This document shows positions 40,760-50,074 of a DNA stretch of 64,000 bases, in pieces; positions within the stretch are counted from its first letter, which is position 1, and every line of letters starts with the position of its first letter. The stretch lies in NCBI GenBank assembly GCA_965203915.1, contig OZ241918.1, positions 1,568,299 to 1,632,298 of the forward strand, given 5' to 3'. A program made the position numbers and the translations under genes. The notes under the pieces are model-generated. The model was not told the DNA's origin. It searched no databases and saw only the letters and a list, made by a program, of their open reading frames with translations. The stretch is from JASGCL01 sp965203915. Its GTDB lineage: Bacteria; Pseudomonadota; Alphaproteobacteria; JASGCL01.

Positions 40760-41491
40760 TTACGATTTCAATATCATCTTGCCAAAATATCTCCAAAATA
40801 ATCGCCTAATAAATATGGGGGTGAGGCAGATAATTTGCACCGTGCTGTGCATCGCCCACGGAAAGCGAATATAAAATTTTTGCGTAGCAATACCAAACAA
40901 AATAAAATGCACGGCTTTCTTCACCGAATAAATAAGCGGCATGCGGAAATTATTGCCACTAATCATGTCGGTTGCCACGTAACCTGGCGCAACCAAATGC
41001 GTTTTTAATTTGGGGTATTCCACGGCAACGGTTTCAGCAAAGTTTTTTAGATAATCTTTGCCACCGCTATAGGGTTGGCTAAAGGGTAGCCCCACGATAC
41101 CCGCCACCGAGCCCATGAAGACAAAAAAGCCCCTGCGCGATTCTAGCTTTTTGCCCAAATAGGCGACCAACAAACTGGGGGGAATAACATTCACGGCAAG
41201 CAATTCGGCAAGATGTTTTTCATCAATATCCGCGACCGAACCAGGCGATAAAACCCCCGAGCTGTAAATAACGCCATCAAGGTCGTTCATTTTATCACAT
41301 AATGATTTTAATTTTTTGCGGTCGGTAACATCAAGGGCGATGAATTCATGGGCAAATTTTTCTTGGGGTGCGCGGCGCGCCGAAATAATAACCCTTGCGC
41401 CGCGGCGTGATAATTCGCGTGCCAAGCCCAAGCCAATGCCGCGCGAGCCGCCGATAATCCAAATTTTTTTATTTTTAAAATATAAAGACAT
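40760..41491 (-). CDS. Short-chain dehydrogenase/reductase (SDR copy 2)
   Basis: Second of the three tandem SDRs, about 243 aa. Cofactor site IWIIGGSRGIGLGLARELSRRGARVIISARR, NxxG-like region ELLAVNVIPPSLL, and catalytic PYSGGKDYLKNF, where the usual S-A-T between Tyr and Lys is S-G-G. The C-terminal tail (FPWAMHSTVQIICLTPIFIRRLFW) is hydrophobic as in the sister copies. A TTG codon directly abutting the stop of copy 3 would extend it by four residues; I prefer the ATG at 41491, although neither has a ribosome-binding site, so translation may be coupled to copy 3. Confidence 0.87.
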   Translation of the reverse strand: MSLYFKNKKIWIIGGSRGIGLGLARELSRRGARVIISARRAPQEKFAHEFIALDVTDRKKLKSLCDKMNDLDGVIYSSGVLSPGSVADIDEKHLAELLAVNVIPPSLLVAYLGKKLESRRGFFVFMGSVAGIVGLPFSQPYSGGKDYLKNFAETVAVEYPKLKTHLVAPGYVATDMISGNNFRMPLIYSVKKAVHFILFGIATQKFYIRFPWAMHSTVQIICLTPIFIRRLFWRYFGKMILKS

Positions 41492-41503
41492 GTTTTTTGT
41501 CAA

Positions 41504-42286
41504 TTAATGTTTGCCCGTTTGGTTAATAACTTTGTTCCTTATCAGACGCCATAAAAATCTTTTGATAATAAGCGGCGTGCTGCGCCATAGCCAGGGAAAG
41601 AAAGTAATGATGAGGGGAAATTCAATAACCAACCTTGGCCCCATGATGCCCTTAGCAAATTCGAGCGAGGCTTCGTCGGCCTCCATCGCGAAGGGCATGG
41701 GCATGGTGATTTGTTTAACCAATTCGGTGCGCACGAAGCCAGGAGCTAACAAATGGATGAAGCTGTTGGGGCATTCCACCGCCAAGGTTTCTATCAAACT
41801 TTTTAAATAGGCTTTGGTCGCCGAATAGGGTTGCCCCAACGGCGCGCCGATAAAACTGGTTTGTGAGCCACAAATCACAAAAAAACCTTTGCGTTTATCT
41901 ATCCCAGGGGTCATGAGTTTTGCCACCAAGGTCGGGGCGTGCATGTTGACGCTTACAATATCGAGCAGGTCTTGCTCGCGCAGGTCAGCAACCAAATTTT
42001 GTTTATGAATACCCGACATATAAACCACGCCGTCCAAATTTTTTTGGGCAAGGCAGGTTGCTTTCAATTTTTTGAGGTCGGCAACATCCAATTTCACAAA
42101 GGTGAAGGGAAAGGAATTATCAAGCGGTTGCGAACGGGCCGAAATAATAACCTTCGCCCCCGCCATGGCCATAATCTTGGCCAACGCCAAACCCATGCCG
42201 CGCGAACCCCCTATCACCCAGATTTTTTTATCACGGTATTTGTGGGCTAGTTTTTTTTGCACCGATTTGGAGATATTTTTAACCAT
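41504..42286 (-). CDS. Short-chain dehydrogenase/reductase (SDR copy 3)
   Basis: First transcribed of the three SDRs, 260 aa. IWVIGGSRGMGLALAKIMAMAGAKVIISARSQ binds NAD(P), and PYSATKAYLKSLIETLAVE holds the YxxxK pair. LAPGFVRTELVKQ and a hydrophobic C-terminal tail (FPLIITFFPWLWRSTPLIIKRFLW) repeat the features of the sister genes. AAGGAC precedes the ATG. Copies 1 and 3 are closer to each other (YSATK, FVICGSQ/LAICGSQ) than to copy 2. The cluster arose by tandem duplication and the copies may act on successive or related substrates. Confidence 0.88.
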   Translation of the reverse strand: MVKNISKSVQKKLAHKYRDKKIWVIGGSRGMGLALAKIMAMAGAKVIISARSQPLDNSFPFTFVKLDVADLKKLKATCLAQKNLDGVVYMSGIHKQNLVADLREQDLLDIVSVNMHAPTLVAKLMTPGIDKRKGFFVICGSQTSFIGAPLGQPYSATKAYLKSLIETLAVECPNSFIHLLAPGFVRTELVKQITMPMPFAMEADEASLEFAKGIMGPRLVIEFPLIITFFPWLWRSTPLIIKRFLWRLIRNKVINQTGKH

Positions 42287-42359
42287 TGTCCTTTTTTAAA
42301 TTAACAAGGCGATATACCAAGAAAAAATATTTTTCGCAATCTTATTCACGACACCCCAT

Positions 42360-43184
42360 TTAGGCCATGGTGTGAACGCCGTGCGTTATTTTTGTTTGTT
42401 GGGGTTGTGGTTTGGGGCGAAATCTTAACCTTTTAAAAAATAAATAAAGCGCGTGCAGGTGGATGGTGAAGATAACCTTCCACGGCTGCAGGGGCATGGT
42501 CAGCAATAACCATAAGGCATTTTTATTATTCATGGGTATTTTTTTCATCACCATGCCTGTGTCAAGTTGCAATTCATGTTGTGGCGAAAATAATTTTATG
42601 TTGGCAGAAAATTTTTTGCTGTCTTGCGCGAATTGAAAACGATAATAACCCACGCGGTCATAAAATGGCGAAACATGAAATTCCTTGTCGGCAAGAAAAA
42701 TATCACCATCATCGATGGGCAACAGGTTTTTTTTACAAAGCACATAATAGTGATGTTCGCCATAGGTGTTATGAACTTCGGCCAGGATGACCCGTAATAT
42801 ATTTTTATCGTCATAAGCCAACCAAAAACTAACGGGATTAAAAATATAAAACAGCACGCGACCTTGGGTTATCAATTCTAATTTCTTGGCGGCAAATGTT
42901 GTTTCTTGGTTTATTATTTTTTTTATCCGCCCATGCAATGTCCCGCCCCGTATCTTATCTTGTGTCTTGTCTTGCATCTTGTCTTTCATGGCGCCGTAAT
43001 CGCTGGGGGCAAATTGGAATATCCATTTCAAGAAAAATATTAAGGGCAAGGTAATAACATCGCTTATCGTAAACAACCCGCACCAATGGCGATAGGACAA
43101 ACCATGTTGCTGTGGCGCGCCCGCCGTTGCATGGCGTTGATGAAATACGCGACCGACCATAAAATAATGTTGTTGTTTTGCCAT
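42360..43184 (-). CDS. DUF1365 family protein
   Basis: Conserved protein of about 274 aa. GRVFHQRHATAGAPQQHGLSYRHWCGLF is the typical DUF1365 opening (GxVxHxRxxPxxHxFxY), with ITQGRVLFYIFNPVSFWLAYD, the hallmark FNPVSFYY-type motif, and KEFHVSPFYD later. The family is almost always next to a COG2907 flavoprotein, as here, and from established knowledge the pair is linked with fatty-acid modification and sits in singlet-oxygen (RpoE-ChrR) regulons of Rhodobacter. A Lys/Asp/Gln repeat (MKDKMQDKTQDKI) interrupts the middle. No cyclopropane synthase is nearby. Confidence 0.88.
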   Translation of the reverse strand: MAKQQHYFMVGRVFHQRHATAGAPQQHGLSYRHWCGLFTISDVITLPLIFFLKWIFQFAPSDYGAMKDKMQDKTQDKIRGGTLHGRIKKIINQETTFAAKKLELITQGRVLFYIFNPVSFWLAYDDKNILRVILAEVHNTYGEHHYYVLCKKNLLPIDDGDIFLADKEFHVSPFYDRVGYYRFQFAQDSKKFSANIKLFSPQHELQLDTGMVMKKIPMNNKNALWLLLTMPLQPWKVIFTIHLHALYLFFKRLRFRPKPQPQQTKITHGVHTMA

Positions 43185-43303
43185 GTAAGTTATTTATTAA
43201 AAAATGTAATAGCCGTGTGAGGGAGGATATATTCACCAATAGATTTTACTATAGCATTTTTTGCCATGGTTTTTTAGCAAGGTTTTTTTTACCAGCGTTT
43301 TTT

Positions 43304-44587
43304 TTACCAAGGTTTTTGCGCACCAAAATAAGGTAGCAGGTCGATGGCACTTCGCAACCCATCCTCGTGAAAGCCATAACCAAGGTAAGCGCCGCAGAAA
43401 TAGATGTTGTCGACCCCTTGCAGTGATTTTATTTTTTCTTGGGCCTGGCGACTTGCCAAATTATATTGCGGGTGTTCCATGATGGTTTTGTCGTCGTAAG
43501 CGGGCAAGTTTGTCGCGGGGTTGAGGGTGACAAAAAAATTATCCTTGGCTTGCAATGACTGCAATTGGTTCATCCAATAACTCATGGTGGTGGTGCCAAA
43601 TTTTTCAAAAAAATTCCAACAGGCATAGGCGACTTTTTTATTGGGCATGAAATCAGCATGGCGGTGGGTAAAAACTTGCGAAGGTTTATATTCTATCAAC
43701 CTCAGAAATTCTTTAACTGGATGCGCGATGTTGGCTAGTATTTGTAATGCTTGGTCGGTGTGGCAGGCAAAAACCAATTTATCAAATTCTAATTCGCGGC
43801 CCTTCTCGGTTGTTACGCGCCATTTATCGTTCGCCAATTTTTTTGCGGCCATGACACCATCGCCATCGGCAACATGGCCACCGCGCGCCAAAAAATATTT
43901 CTTTATTTTTTCAACATAGACCCGCGACCCGCCAACCACGGTGCGCCATTGCGGTTGGTCAGCAATGGTGAAAAGCCCGTGGTTGAAAAAAAATTGGGCG
44001 AAGTAGCGCGCGGGATATTGGTTCATTTTATCGATGGGCATGCTCCATATGGCCGAACCCAGCGGGTAAATAAAACGCTGGCGCAGGTCTTGACTCGCCC
44101 CCATGTTATCAAGCCATTGCGCCAAAGACAAATCGTCGGCAATATCGCGCCAGGTTTTCCGCGCCCGCCGTTGAAAGAAAAATATTTTGACCAACAAGGC
44201 ATAATGGCGCGGGTTGAGGAGGTTAACCCTGTCTTGGAACAATCTATCGCTATTAAAATTGTATTTTTTTTCGGCCGAATGATAACAAAATGTCATGTCC
44301 GACTCTTGGCTGGCAACCTGCAAATAATCGAACAATTTGGTTAATTCGGGATAATTCTTTTCGTTAAAAACAATGAAGCCTGTATCGACAGCCAAGTTTT
44401 TTTTTGTTTGGCTGTCGCGTAGGGTCAGGGTGCGGCTATGGCCACCCAAACGTTTCTTTTTTTCGAACAAAGTTATGTCGAAAGATTTTTCTTCGCTTTG
44501 CTTTGCCTTTTGATGGGATAAGGCCAAGGCCAAACTTAAACCCGAAATGCCACTGCCGACGATTGCTATTTTGATTGGCCTCACCAT
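43304..44587 (-). CDS. COG2907-type FAD-dependent oxidoreductase
   Basis: Amine-oxidase-fold flavoprotein of about 427 aa. The FAD site is IAIVGSGISGLSLALAL (GxGxxG) and GGHSRTLTLRD follows; VDTGFIVFNEKNYPELTKLFDYL is a clear COG2907 signature. C-terminal NIYFCGAYLGYGFHEDGLRSAIDLLPYFG is also typical (CGAY.GYGFHEDG...). The ATG at 44587 was used; a GTG three codons earlier is possible. It is paired with DUF1365 downstream, and it comes 24 bp after the BetA-like gene stop. In other bacteria the pair is thought to act on unsaturated or cyclopropane acyl chains. Confidence 0.9.
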   Translation of the reverse strand: MVRPIKIAIVGSGISGLSLALALSHQKAKQSEEKSFDITLFEKKKRLGGHSRTLTLRDSQTKKNLAVDTGFIVFNEKNYPELTKLFDYLQVASQESDMTFCYHSAEKKYNFNSDRLFQDRVNLLNPRHYALLVKIFFFQRRARKTWRDIADDLSLAQWLDNMGASQDLRQRFIYPLGSAIWSMPIDKMNQYPARYFAQFFFNHGLFTIADQPQWRTVVGGSRVYVEKIKKYFLARGGHVADGDGVMAAKKLANDKWRVTTEKGRELEFDKLVFACHTDQALQILANIAHPVKEFLRLIEYKPSQVFTHRHADFMPNKKVAYACWNFFEKFGTTTMSYWMNQLQSLQAKDNFFVTLNPATNLPAYDDKTIMEHPQYNLASRQAQEKIKSLQGVDNIYFCGAYLGYGFHEDGLRSAIDLLPYFGAQKPW

Positions 44588-44620
44588 GTCTCCCACGTCC
44601 CCCTTCCGTTTTGTGTTGCT

Positions 44621-46288
44621 TTACCGCTGGCTGGTTTGCCAATTGGGATTTTGATAAAAAGGTGTGTTGAGCGGCGGCAGTTTTTTATTTAAAATATGGC
44701 TCGCGGCTTTTTCACCCGTCATGATGGACGGCCCATTCAAATTGCCGTTGGTGATGCGCGGGAATATGGAACTATCGGCCAGGCGTAAATTGTTGACGCC
44801 AATCACACGACAGTCAGTATCGACCACCGCCATCGGGTCATCGGTTTTTCCCATCTTGCAACTGCAGGATGGATGATAAGCACTCTCAACATGTTCTTTA
44901 AGCCAACCATTTAATTCTTCGTCGCTTTGATAATTAACGCCTGGGCTTACCTCGCCGTCAAAATAATTTTGGAATGATGGTTGCTGAAAAATCTCGCGCG
45001 TCAACCGAATCGCCTTGCGGAAAATTTGCCAATCCTCATCATGCGACATGTAATTAAATAAAATTTTTGGCGAATCCATCGGGTCGTTAGAACGCAAGGT
45101 AATTTCGCCGCGCGACGGCGACAACATGGGGCCAACATGCACTTGGAATCCATCGCCAGGGAAAGCGGCCTTCCCGTCATAACGCATGGCGGCGGGTAAA
45201 AAATGATATTGAATATTGGGGTAGGGAATGCCTTTATCGGAGCGAATAAAACCACAGGATTCAAAATGGTTGGTCGCGCCCAAACCCGTTTTTAAAAACA
45301 GCCATTGCGCCCCTATCATGGCTTTTGACAACAATCCTATTTTGCGATTTATCGTGATGCGTTTTTTGCATTTCGCTTGCAAATAAATTTCCAAATGATC
45401 TTGTAAATTTTTTCCCACGCCCTTGCGGTCGGCGACCACCGCGATGCCCAATTTTTTTAATTCATCGGCTGGCCCCACGCCCGACGATAACAAAATTTTT
45501 GGCGAATTGATGGACCCCGCGGCCAAGACAACTTCTCTATCGGCCTTGACCATCACCACCTTGCCTTTTTGCATCACCTCAACCCCGACTGCCTTTTTTC
45601 CATCAAAAACAATGCGCCTGACAAAACAATGCAACAACCGACAATTGCTTCGTTGTAATGCAGGCTTAAGGTAAGCCGTCGCCGCCGACCAACGTTTGCC
45701 GCCGCTGACCGTCATTTCCATTTTGCCAAATCCTTCTTGTTGGTAACCATTGTAATCGGTGGTGGTGGGGTATCCTGCCTCCGCCGCGGCCTGGATGAAG
45801 GCGGTGTAAAGCGGATTTTTTAAATTGCCATATTGAACATGAAGCAACCCATCGCGCCCGCGATAACTATCGTCGCCATTGTTGGTTTTTTCCATGCGTT
45901 TAAAATAGGGCAAAACATCGGCGTAGCCCCAACCTGTCGCGCCGCTATGTTTCCAACCTTCATAATCCATCGGGTTGCCGCGCACAAACACCATACCATT
46001 GATGGATGATGACCCACCGATAACCTTACCGCGGGGGGTTGCCAATTGCCGACCGCCCAAGTGGGGTTCGGGCTCGCTTCTGTATCCCCAATCATATTTT
46101 GGCATGTTCATGGGGTAAGACAAGGCCGAGGGCATTTGAATAAGCACGCTGCCATCGCCGCCGCCATGTTCTAATACCAAGACGCTGTAGCGTCCATCCT
46201 CGGACAGGCGATAGGCCATGGCGGAACCAGCGCTGCCCGAACCAATGATGACAAAATCTGCGGAGGCAATAGCCGAGGTAATATACAT
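44621..46288 (-). CDS. betA: GMC oxidoreductase, choline dehydrogenase (BetA-like)
   Basis: FAD-dependent oxidoreductase of the GMC fold, 555 aa, probably oxidising choline to betaine aldehyde. It has FVIIGSGSAGSAMAYRLSEDG (FAD motif), GYRSEPEPHLGGRQLATPRGKVIGGSSSINGMVFVRGNPMDYEGW (GMC signature 1), VVLAAGSINSPKILLSSGVGP (signature 2), and C-terminal AYHPSCSCKMG with NGNLNGPSIMTGEKA, the His and Asn catalytic region of BetA. The residues match choline dehydrogenase closely, but other alcohol substrates cannot be excluded. It is not near betB or a betaine transporter in this window. It lies directly upstream of the COG2907 gene on the minus strand. Confidence 0.85.
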   Translation of the reverse strand: MYITSAIASADFVIIGSGSAGSAMAYRLSEDGRYSVLVLEHGGGDGSVLIQMPSALSYPMNMPKYDWGYRSEPEPHLGGRQLATPRGKVIGGSSSINGMVFVRGNPMDYEGWKHSGATGWGYADVLPYFKRMEKTNNGDDSYRGRDGLLHVQYGNLKNPLYTAFIQAAAEAGYPTTTDYNGYQQEGFGKMEMTVSGGKRWSAATAYLKPALQRSNCRLLHCFVRRIVFDGKKAVGVEVMQKGKVVMVKADREVVLAAGSINSPKILLSSGVGPADELKKLGIAVVADRKGVGKNLQDHLEIYLQAKCKKRITINRKIGLLSKAMIGAQWLFLKTGLGATNHFESCGFIRSDKGIPYPNIQYHFLPAAMRYDGKAAFPGDGFQVHVGPMLSPSRGEITLRSNDPMDSPKILFNYMSHDEDWQIFRKAIRLTREIFQQPSFQNYFDGEVSPGVNYQSDEELNGWLKEHVESAYHPSCSCKMGKTDDPMAVVDTDCRVIGVNNLRLADSSIFPRITNGNLNGPSIMTGEKAASHILNKKLPPLNTPFYQNPNWQTSQR

Positions 46289-46927
46289 AATAACGATTTA
46301 TAGATGATGATGGGAGGGCTTGCAACTGCTACTTATTATAAATATCGTGGCGCAGCGATGGCAATGGTTTGTTGCAAGCATAGAAAAGGTCATTGATAAA
46401 AATTGTCCAAGATATTTCTAAGCGACCAAAAGATAAGAAAATAAAAAATAATTGCACGGTGATGGATAATAGAAATCATCAACTTGTCTTTAACAGCAAA
46501 AAATAGCATGGCAAAAAAGCCCCAATAAAAAACACGATGAAGAGAATAAACAGCGCAGCGCAAAAATAAGTTGCTATATAATGGACAACGCGCGTTTAGT
46601 TGATTTTACATTTCTGTTTTTTGCAATCTGCACAAAAAAAGTGTCCAGTCAGGTGGGGACAACACCTGACTGGACAAGAACATCATAGCAAAACATATCC
46701 TTATTGCAACCAAAAACTTCACAAAAGCGCAAAAAGATTGCAAAAAAAAAGAAAAAAATATTATAAAAAAATTTTTTTTGTAAAAAAGATTTTTCTACCA
46801 AAAAATATCTGCTAACTTTTGCCCAATGGTTTTTATTACTACATAACAATAATATCGCAAAAAAAATATTGTAAAAAAAGACAGGGGATTCAAAAATAAA
46901 ATTCTTCAATATTGACTATTGTCTTTT
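46289..46927. other. AT-rich intergenic region between cobT and betA
   Basis: About 640 bp with no gene that I can support. It contains the terminator at 46634-46676, extreme A/T tracts around 46740-46800 and 46855-46880, and the upstream region of the betA-like gene. A minus-strand open frame (46649-46909) is Phe/Lys-rich low complexity and probably chance. Confidence 0.55.
46634..46676 (-). terminator. Rho-independent terminator downstream of cobT
   Basis: A perfect 14-bp stem TGTCCAGTCAGGTG (46642-46655) pairs with 46663-46676 around a 7-nt loop. On the minus strand it is followed at once by CTTTTTTTG, so it terminates leftward transcription. It lies about 250 bp after the cobT stop, giving that transcript a long AT-rich 3' end. 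Confidence 0.8.
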
Positions 46928-48781
46928 TTAAGCAACTTTCTTCAATTGGTCGGCGAATAACATTTCTAATTCTTTCATGATGGTGCCCGCCAATTGGTCG
47001 GCGTCGGTGATGGTAACGGCGCGATTGTAATAACGCGTCACATCATGACCAATACCTATCGCCAGCAATTCCACGTCGCTGCGCGATTGCAAATAATCAA
47101 TAACATCGCGCAAATGCCGTTCCAAATAATTACCTTCATTCACCGACAGGGTCGAATCATCCACGGGTGCCCCATCCGATATAACCAACAACACGCGGCG
47201 TTCTTCGCTACGCCTGCGCAAGCGGTTGTAAGCCCACATCAAGGCTTCGCCATCGATATTTTCCTTCAACAAACCATCCTTCAACATCAGGGCTATTTTG
47301 CGCCGCGCCAAGCGATAGGGTTCATCCGCCGATTTGTAAATAATATGGCGCAGGTCATTCAAGCGACCAGGCTTATCGGGGCGACCATCCTTTAACCATT
47401 TTTCGCGGGCTTCGCCGCCCTTCCATCTTTTTGTCGTGAAGCCTAATATCTCCACCTTTATTTGGCAACGTTCCAGGGTGCGGGTTAAAATATCGGTGCT
47501 GATGGCGGCAATCGAAATGGGGCGACCACGCATCGACCCCGAATTGTCTATCAAGAGGCTGACGATGGTGTCTTTGAATTTTGTTTCTTTTTCTATTTTA
47601 AAAGCCAAGGCCTGCAATGGGTCAATCACCACGCGGGTTAAACGGCTGCTGTCGAGCAAGCCTTCCTCGCAATCAAAATCCCAGGCGCGCAATTGCTGCG
47701 CCAACAACCTGCGTTGCAGGCGATTGGCCAATTTACCAATGATGGGAATCAGGTGGCTCATTTGTTCATCCAATTGCGTGCGTAATTTTTCTACCTCTTC
47801 CACGCTGTCGGTTAATTTATCGGCGGTGATAACCTCGTCATATTGTGCGGTATAGACTTTATAAAATGGTTCGCGCGGCACATTGCTCAAATCATGTTCG
47901 GGGAAATATTCTTCTTCGCGCTCGTCTTTAAGGGCAAGGCTATCGAGCCCCCCTTCGCCAAGGTCATTTTCATCCAATTCTTTGCCGCCCATTTCATCGC
48001 TTAATTCGTCGCCCGAGCTATCATCTTCGCCCTCGCCCGAATCTTTTTCTTGGTCGCCATTTTGGCTGGCTTGGTTTTCGGGCATATCCATCGGCGGGGT
48101 TTCGTCTTCATCTTCCTTGCCGCTTTCTTCGTCTAACTGGTCTTCATTTTTACCCTGATGAAGCAGTTCCTTCAAAAATTGTAGCGAGGCGCGTGAAAAT
48201 TCGCGCTGACTATGTTTTTTTGTATTAAGATTTTTCATCGCCGCGCCCATTTTTTGTTCAAGTTGCGGCAACCAATGTTGATACAGCTCGGTCGCCGAGG
48301 GCGGCATTTCCTCTAACCCAAATTGCTGGCGCGCATAAAGGTTCACCGCCCATAGGTAGCTTTCTCTATCATTCATGTTCAATTCGCTGAGTCCTTGCTT
48401 CTGCCAAGTTTTTTCATAATCGGCGATAAGGTTTTGTTGCACGCCGCGCAAATGTTCGGCCCCCACCGCGAGGTAGCGTGCGTCTTCCAACATATCAAAC
48501 AACTCGGCGGCTTCCTGGCCCGCGGGCATCAAGCGGGCGTGCAATTGTTTATTATGATGGCGTTGCTCCAACGCCAGGTAATCTATCGCGCCGCGCGCCG
48601 CCGCCAATTGTTCGGGGGTGATGTTGATGGGTGGGGAGGACAAAATGGCATTCTCGCCATCAACCTGATACCCGCCCGTTTGAAAATGCACCTGCATCTT
48701 CGGTTTTTTGGCCAGGGCGCGAAACCCCGCCGCGGCGCGGCGTTTTAATCTGTCGCTGGGTTTTTCGCCATGGTTTTTCAT
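46928..48781 (-). CDS. cobT: CobT-like cobaltochelatase subunit (VWA protein)
   Basis: Subunit of the aerobic cobaltochelatase, or its paralogue of unknown substrate found throughout Alphaproteobacteria. 617 aa with N-terminal helical part, a long acidic linker of Glu/Asp/Ser (about residues 215-275, such as EEDESGKEDEDE-type runs), and a C-terminal von Willebrand A domain whose MIDAS is LLIDNSGSMRGRPI. ERRVLLVISDGAPVDDSTLS holds a further MIDAS residue. It works with the AAA+ protein CobS, 167 bp upstream. No cobalamin synthesis gene is in the window, so a role outside B12 cannot be excluded. Confidence 0.88.
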   Translation of the reverse strand: MKNHGEKPSDRLKRRAAAGFRALAKKPKMQVHFQTGGYQVDGENAILSSPPINITPEQLAAARGAIDYLALEQRHHNKQLHARLMPAGQEAAELFDMLEDARYLAVGAEHLRGVQQNLIADYEKTWQKQGLSELNMNDRESYLWAVNLYARQQFGLEEMPPSATELYQHWLPQLEQKMGAAMKNLNTKKHSQREFSRASLQFLKELLHQGKNEDQLDEESGKEDEDETPPMDMPENQASQNGDQEKDSGEGEDDSSGDELSDEMGGKELDENDLGEGGLDSLALKDEREEEYFPEHDLSNVPREPFYKVYTAQYDEVITADKLTDSVEEVEKLRTQLDEQMSHLIPIIGKLANRLQRRLLAQQLRAWDFDCEEGLLDSSRLTRVVIDPLQALAFKIEKETKFKDTIVSLLIDNSGSMRGRPISIAAISTDILTRTLERCQIKVEILGFTTKRWKGGEAREKWLKDGRPDKPGRLNDLRHIIYKSADEPYRLARRKIALMLKDGLLKENIDGEALMWAYNRLRRRSEERRVLLVISDGAPVDDSTLSVNEGNYLERHLRDVIDYLQSRSDVELLAIGIGHDVTRYYNRAVTITDADQLAGTIMKELEMLFADQLKKVA

Positions 48782-48948
48782 TGTATCGCTTGTCGTAAAA
48801 TATAAAGGTAAGTTTAATAATAAAAATAATTTACCAACAATTCAAATTAAAAAATATAGGCTTGGGCAGACATTACCACGCGCCTATTTTTTTATTTGCC
48901 TTGGTTGCGCTCCACCCTTGTTTTTTTGCATGCCGCATGTATTATAAC

Positions 48949-49974
48949 TTAGGCCGCAGGAAGGATGGATGTTTTCATATCGATACCAAAAGCCTTTTGA
49001 AAATACTCGGCAATAATGGGGCGTTCGGTTTCATCACAACGGTTTAAGAAACTTAAGCGGAAACTCAAAGCAACATCTTGAAATAACAAGGCATTTTCTG
49101 CCCACGAAATCACCGAACGCGGGCTCATAACCGTGGAGATATCGCCCGCCATAAACCCCGTGCGCGAAAATTCGGCAACCTTCACCATGGCGGCAATTTG
49201 TGCCCGACCCTTGTCATTGTCCAGATCCTTAACCTTCGCCGCAATGATGGCGCGTTCCTTTTCGGCGGGCAAATAATTGAGCACTGTCAATATCGACCAT
49301 CTATCCATCTGCCCCTGGTTGATGGGGTTGGTGCCGTGATAAAGCCCCGACGAATCACCCAAACCAATGGTGTTGGCGGTCGCAAACAGGCGGAAATAAG
49401 GATGCGGGCGAATAACCTTCGACTGGTCGAGCAGGGTTAATTTTCCCCCTTGCTCCAACACCCGTTGGATAACAAACATCACATCGGGACGACCCGCGTC
49501 ATATTCATCAAAGCACAAAGCAACAGGCCCTTGCAGTGCCCAGGGTAAAATACCCATACGAAATTCGGTGACTTGCTTGCCGTCCTTAATAACAATGGCG
49601 TCCTTGCCAATAAGGTCCATACGGCTGATATGCGAATCCAAATTCACGCGGACGCATGGCCAATTTAAACGCGCCGCGACCTGTTCAATATGGGTGGATT
49701 TCCCCGTGCCGTGATAACCCTGCACCATGACGCGGCGGTTATGGGCAAACCCCGCCAAAATGGCAAGGGTGGTATCGTGGTCAAAAATATAAGCCGCATC
49801 AATTTCGGGCACATAGGCTGATGTTTTAGAAAAAGCGGGAACTTGCCAATCGCTTTCCAGGCCAAAAACTTTTTTAACCGACACCATGATGTCGGGCGCG
49901 CCCAAGGGCGACGCCGCATGGTCAAAATCAACCGAAGCCATGGGATCATTTTTAACGGAAGCAGAAACTGACAT
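48949..49974 (-). CDS. cobS: CobS-like cobaltochelatase AAA+ ATPase
   Basis: MoxR/CobS-type AAA+ ATPase of 341 aa. Walker A is MVQGYHGTGKSTHIEQVAARLNWP and Walker B VALCFDEYDAGRPDVMFVIQ, with sensor 1 RLFATANTIGLGDSSGLYHGT and the arginine-finger area MDRWSI. It powers CobT-type chelatase complexes. The order J-domain gene, cobS, cobT on one strand, with bolA divergent, is the standard alphaproteobacterial arrangement. The 167-bp gap before cobT has no recognisable element. Confidence 0.93.
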   Translation of the reverse strand: MSVSASVKNDPMASVDFDHAASPLGAPDIMVSVKKVFGLESDWQVPAFSKTSAYVPEIDAAYIFDHDTTLAILAGFAHNRRVMVQGYHGTGKSTHIEQVAARLNWPCVRVNLDSHISRMDLIGKDAIVIKDGKQVTEFRMGILPWALQGPVALCFDEYDAGRPDVMFVIQRVLEQGGKLTLLDQSKVIRPHPYFRLFATANTIGLGDSSGLYHGTNPINQGQMDRWSILTVLNYLPAEKERAIIAAKVKDLDNDKGRAQIAAMVKVAEFSRTGFMAGDISTVMSPRSVISWAENALLFQDVALSFRLSFLNRCDETERPIIAEYFQKAFGIDMKTSILPAA

Positions 49975-50074
49975 TTTTAATAATCAATGAGATAATGTTT
50001 TGGATACCCTCTTTAGCAGACCCATTATTACCCTGCAACCTTAATATTTTAGAATAATATAATCAAACCGCCTA

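Noticed and set aside
46649..46909. 86-codon minus-strand ORF between cobT and betA
   Set aside because: It is Phe/Lys-rich because of A/T tracts and includes the arm of the terminator hairpin.
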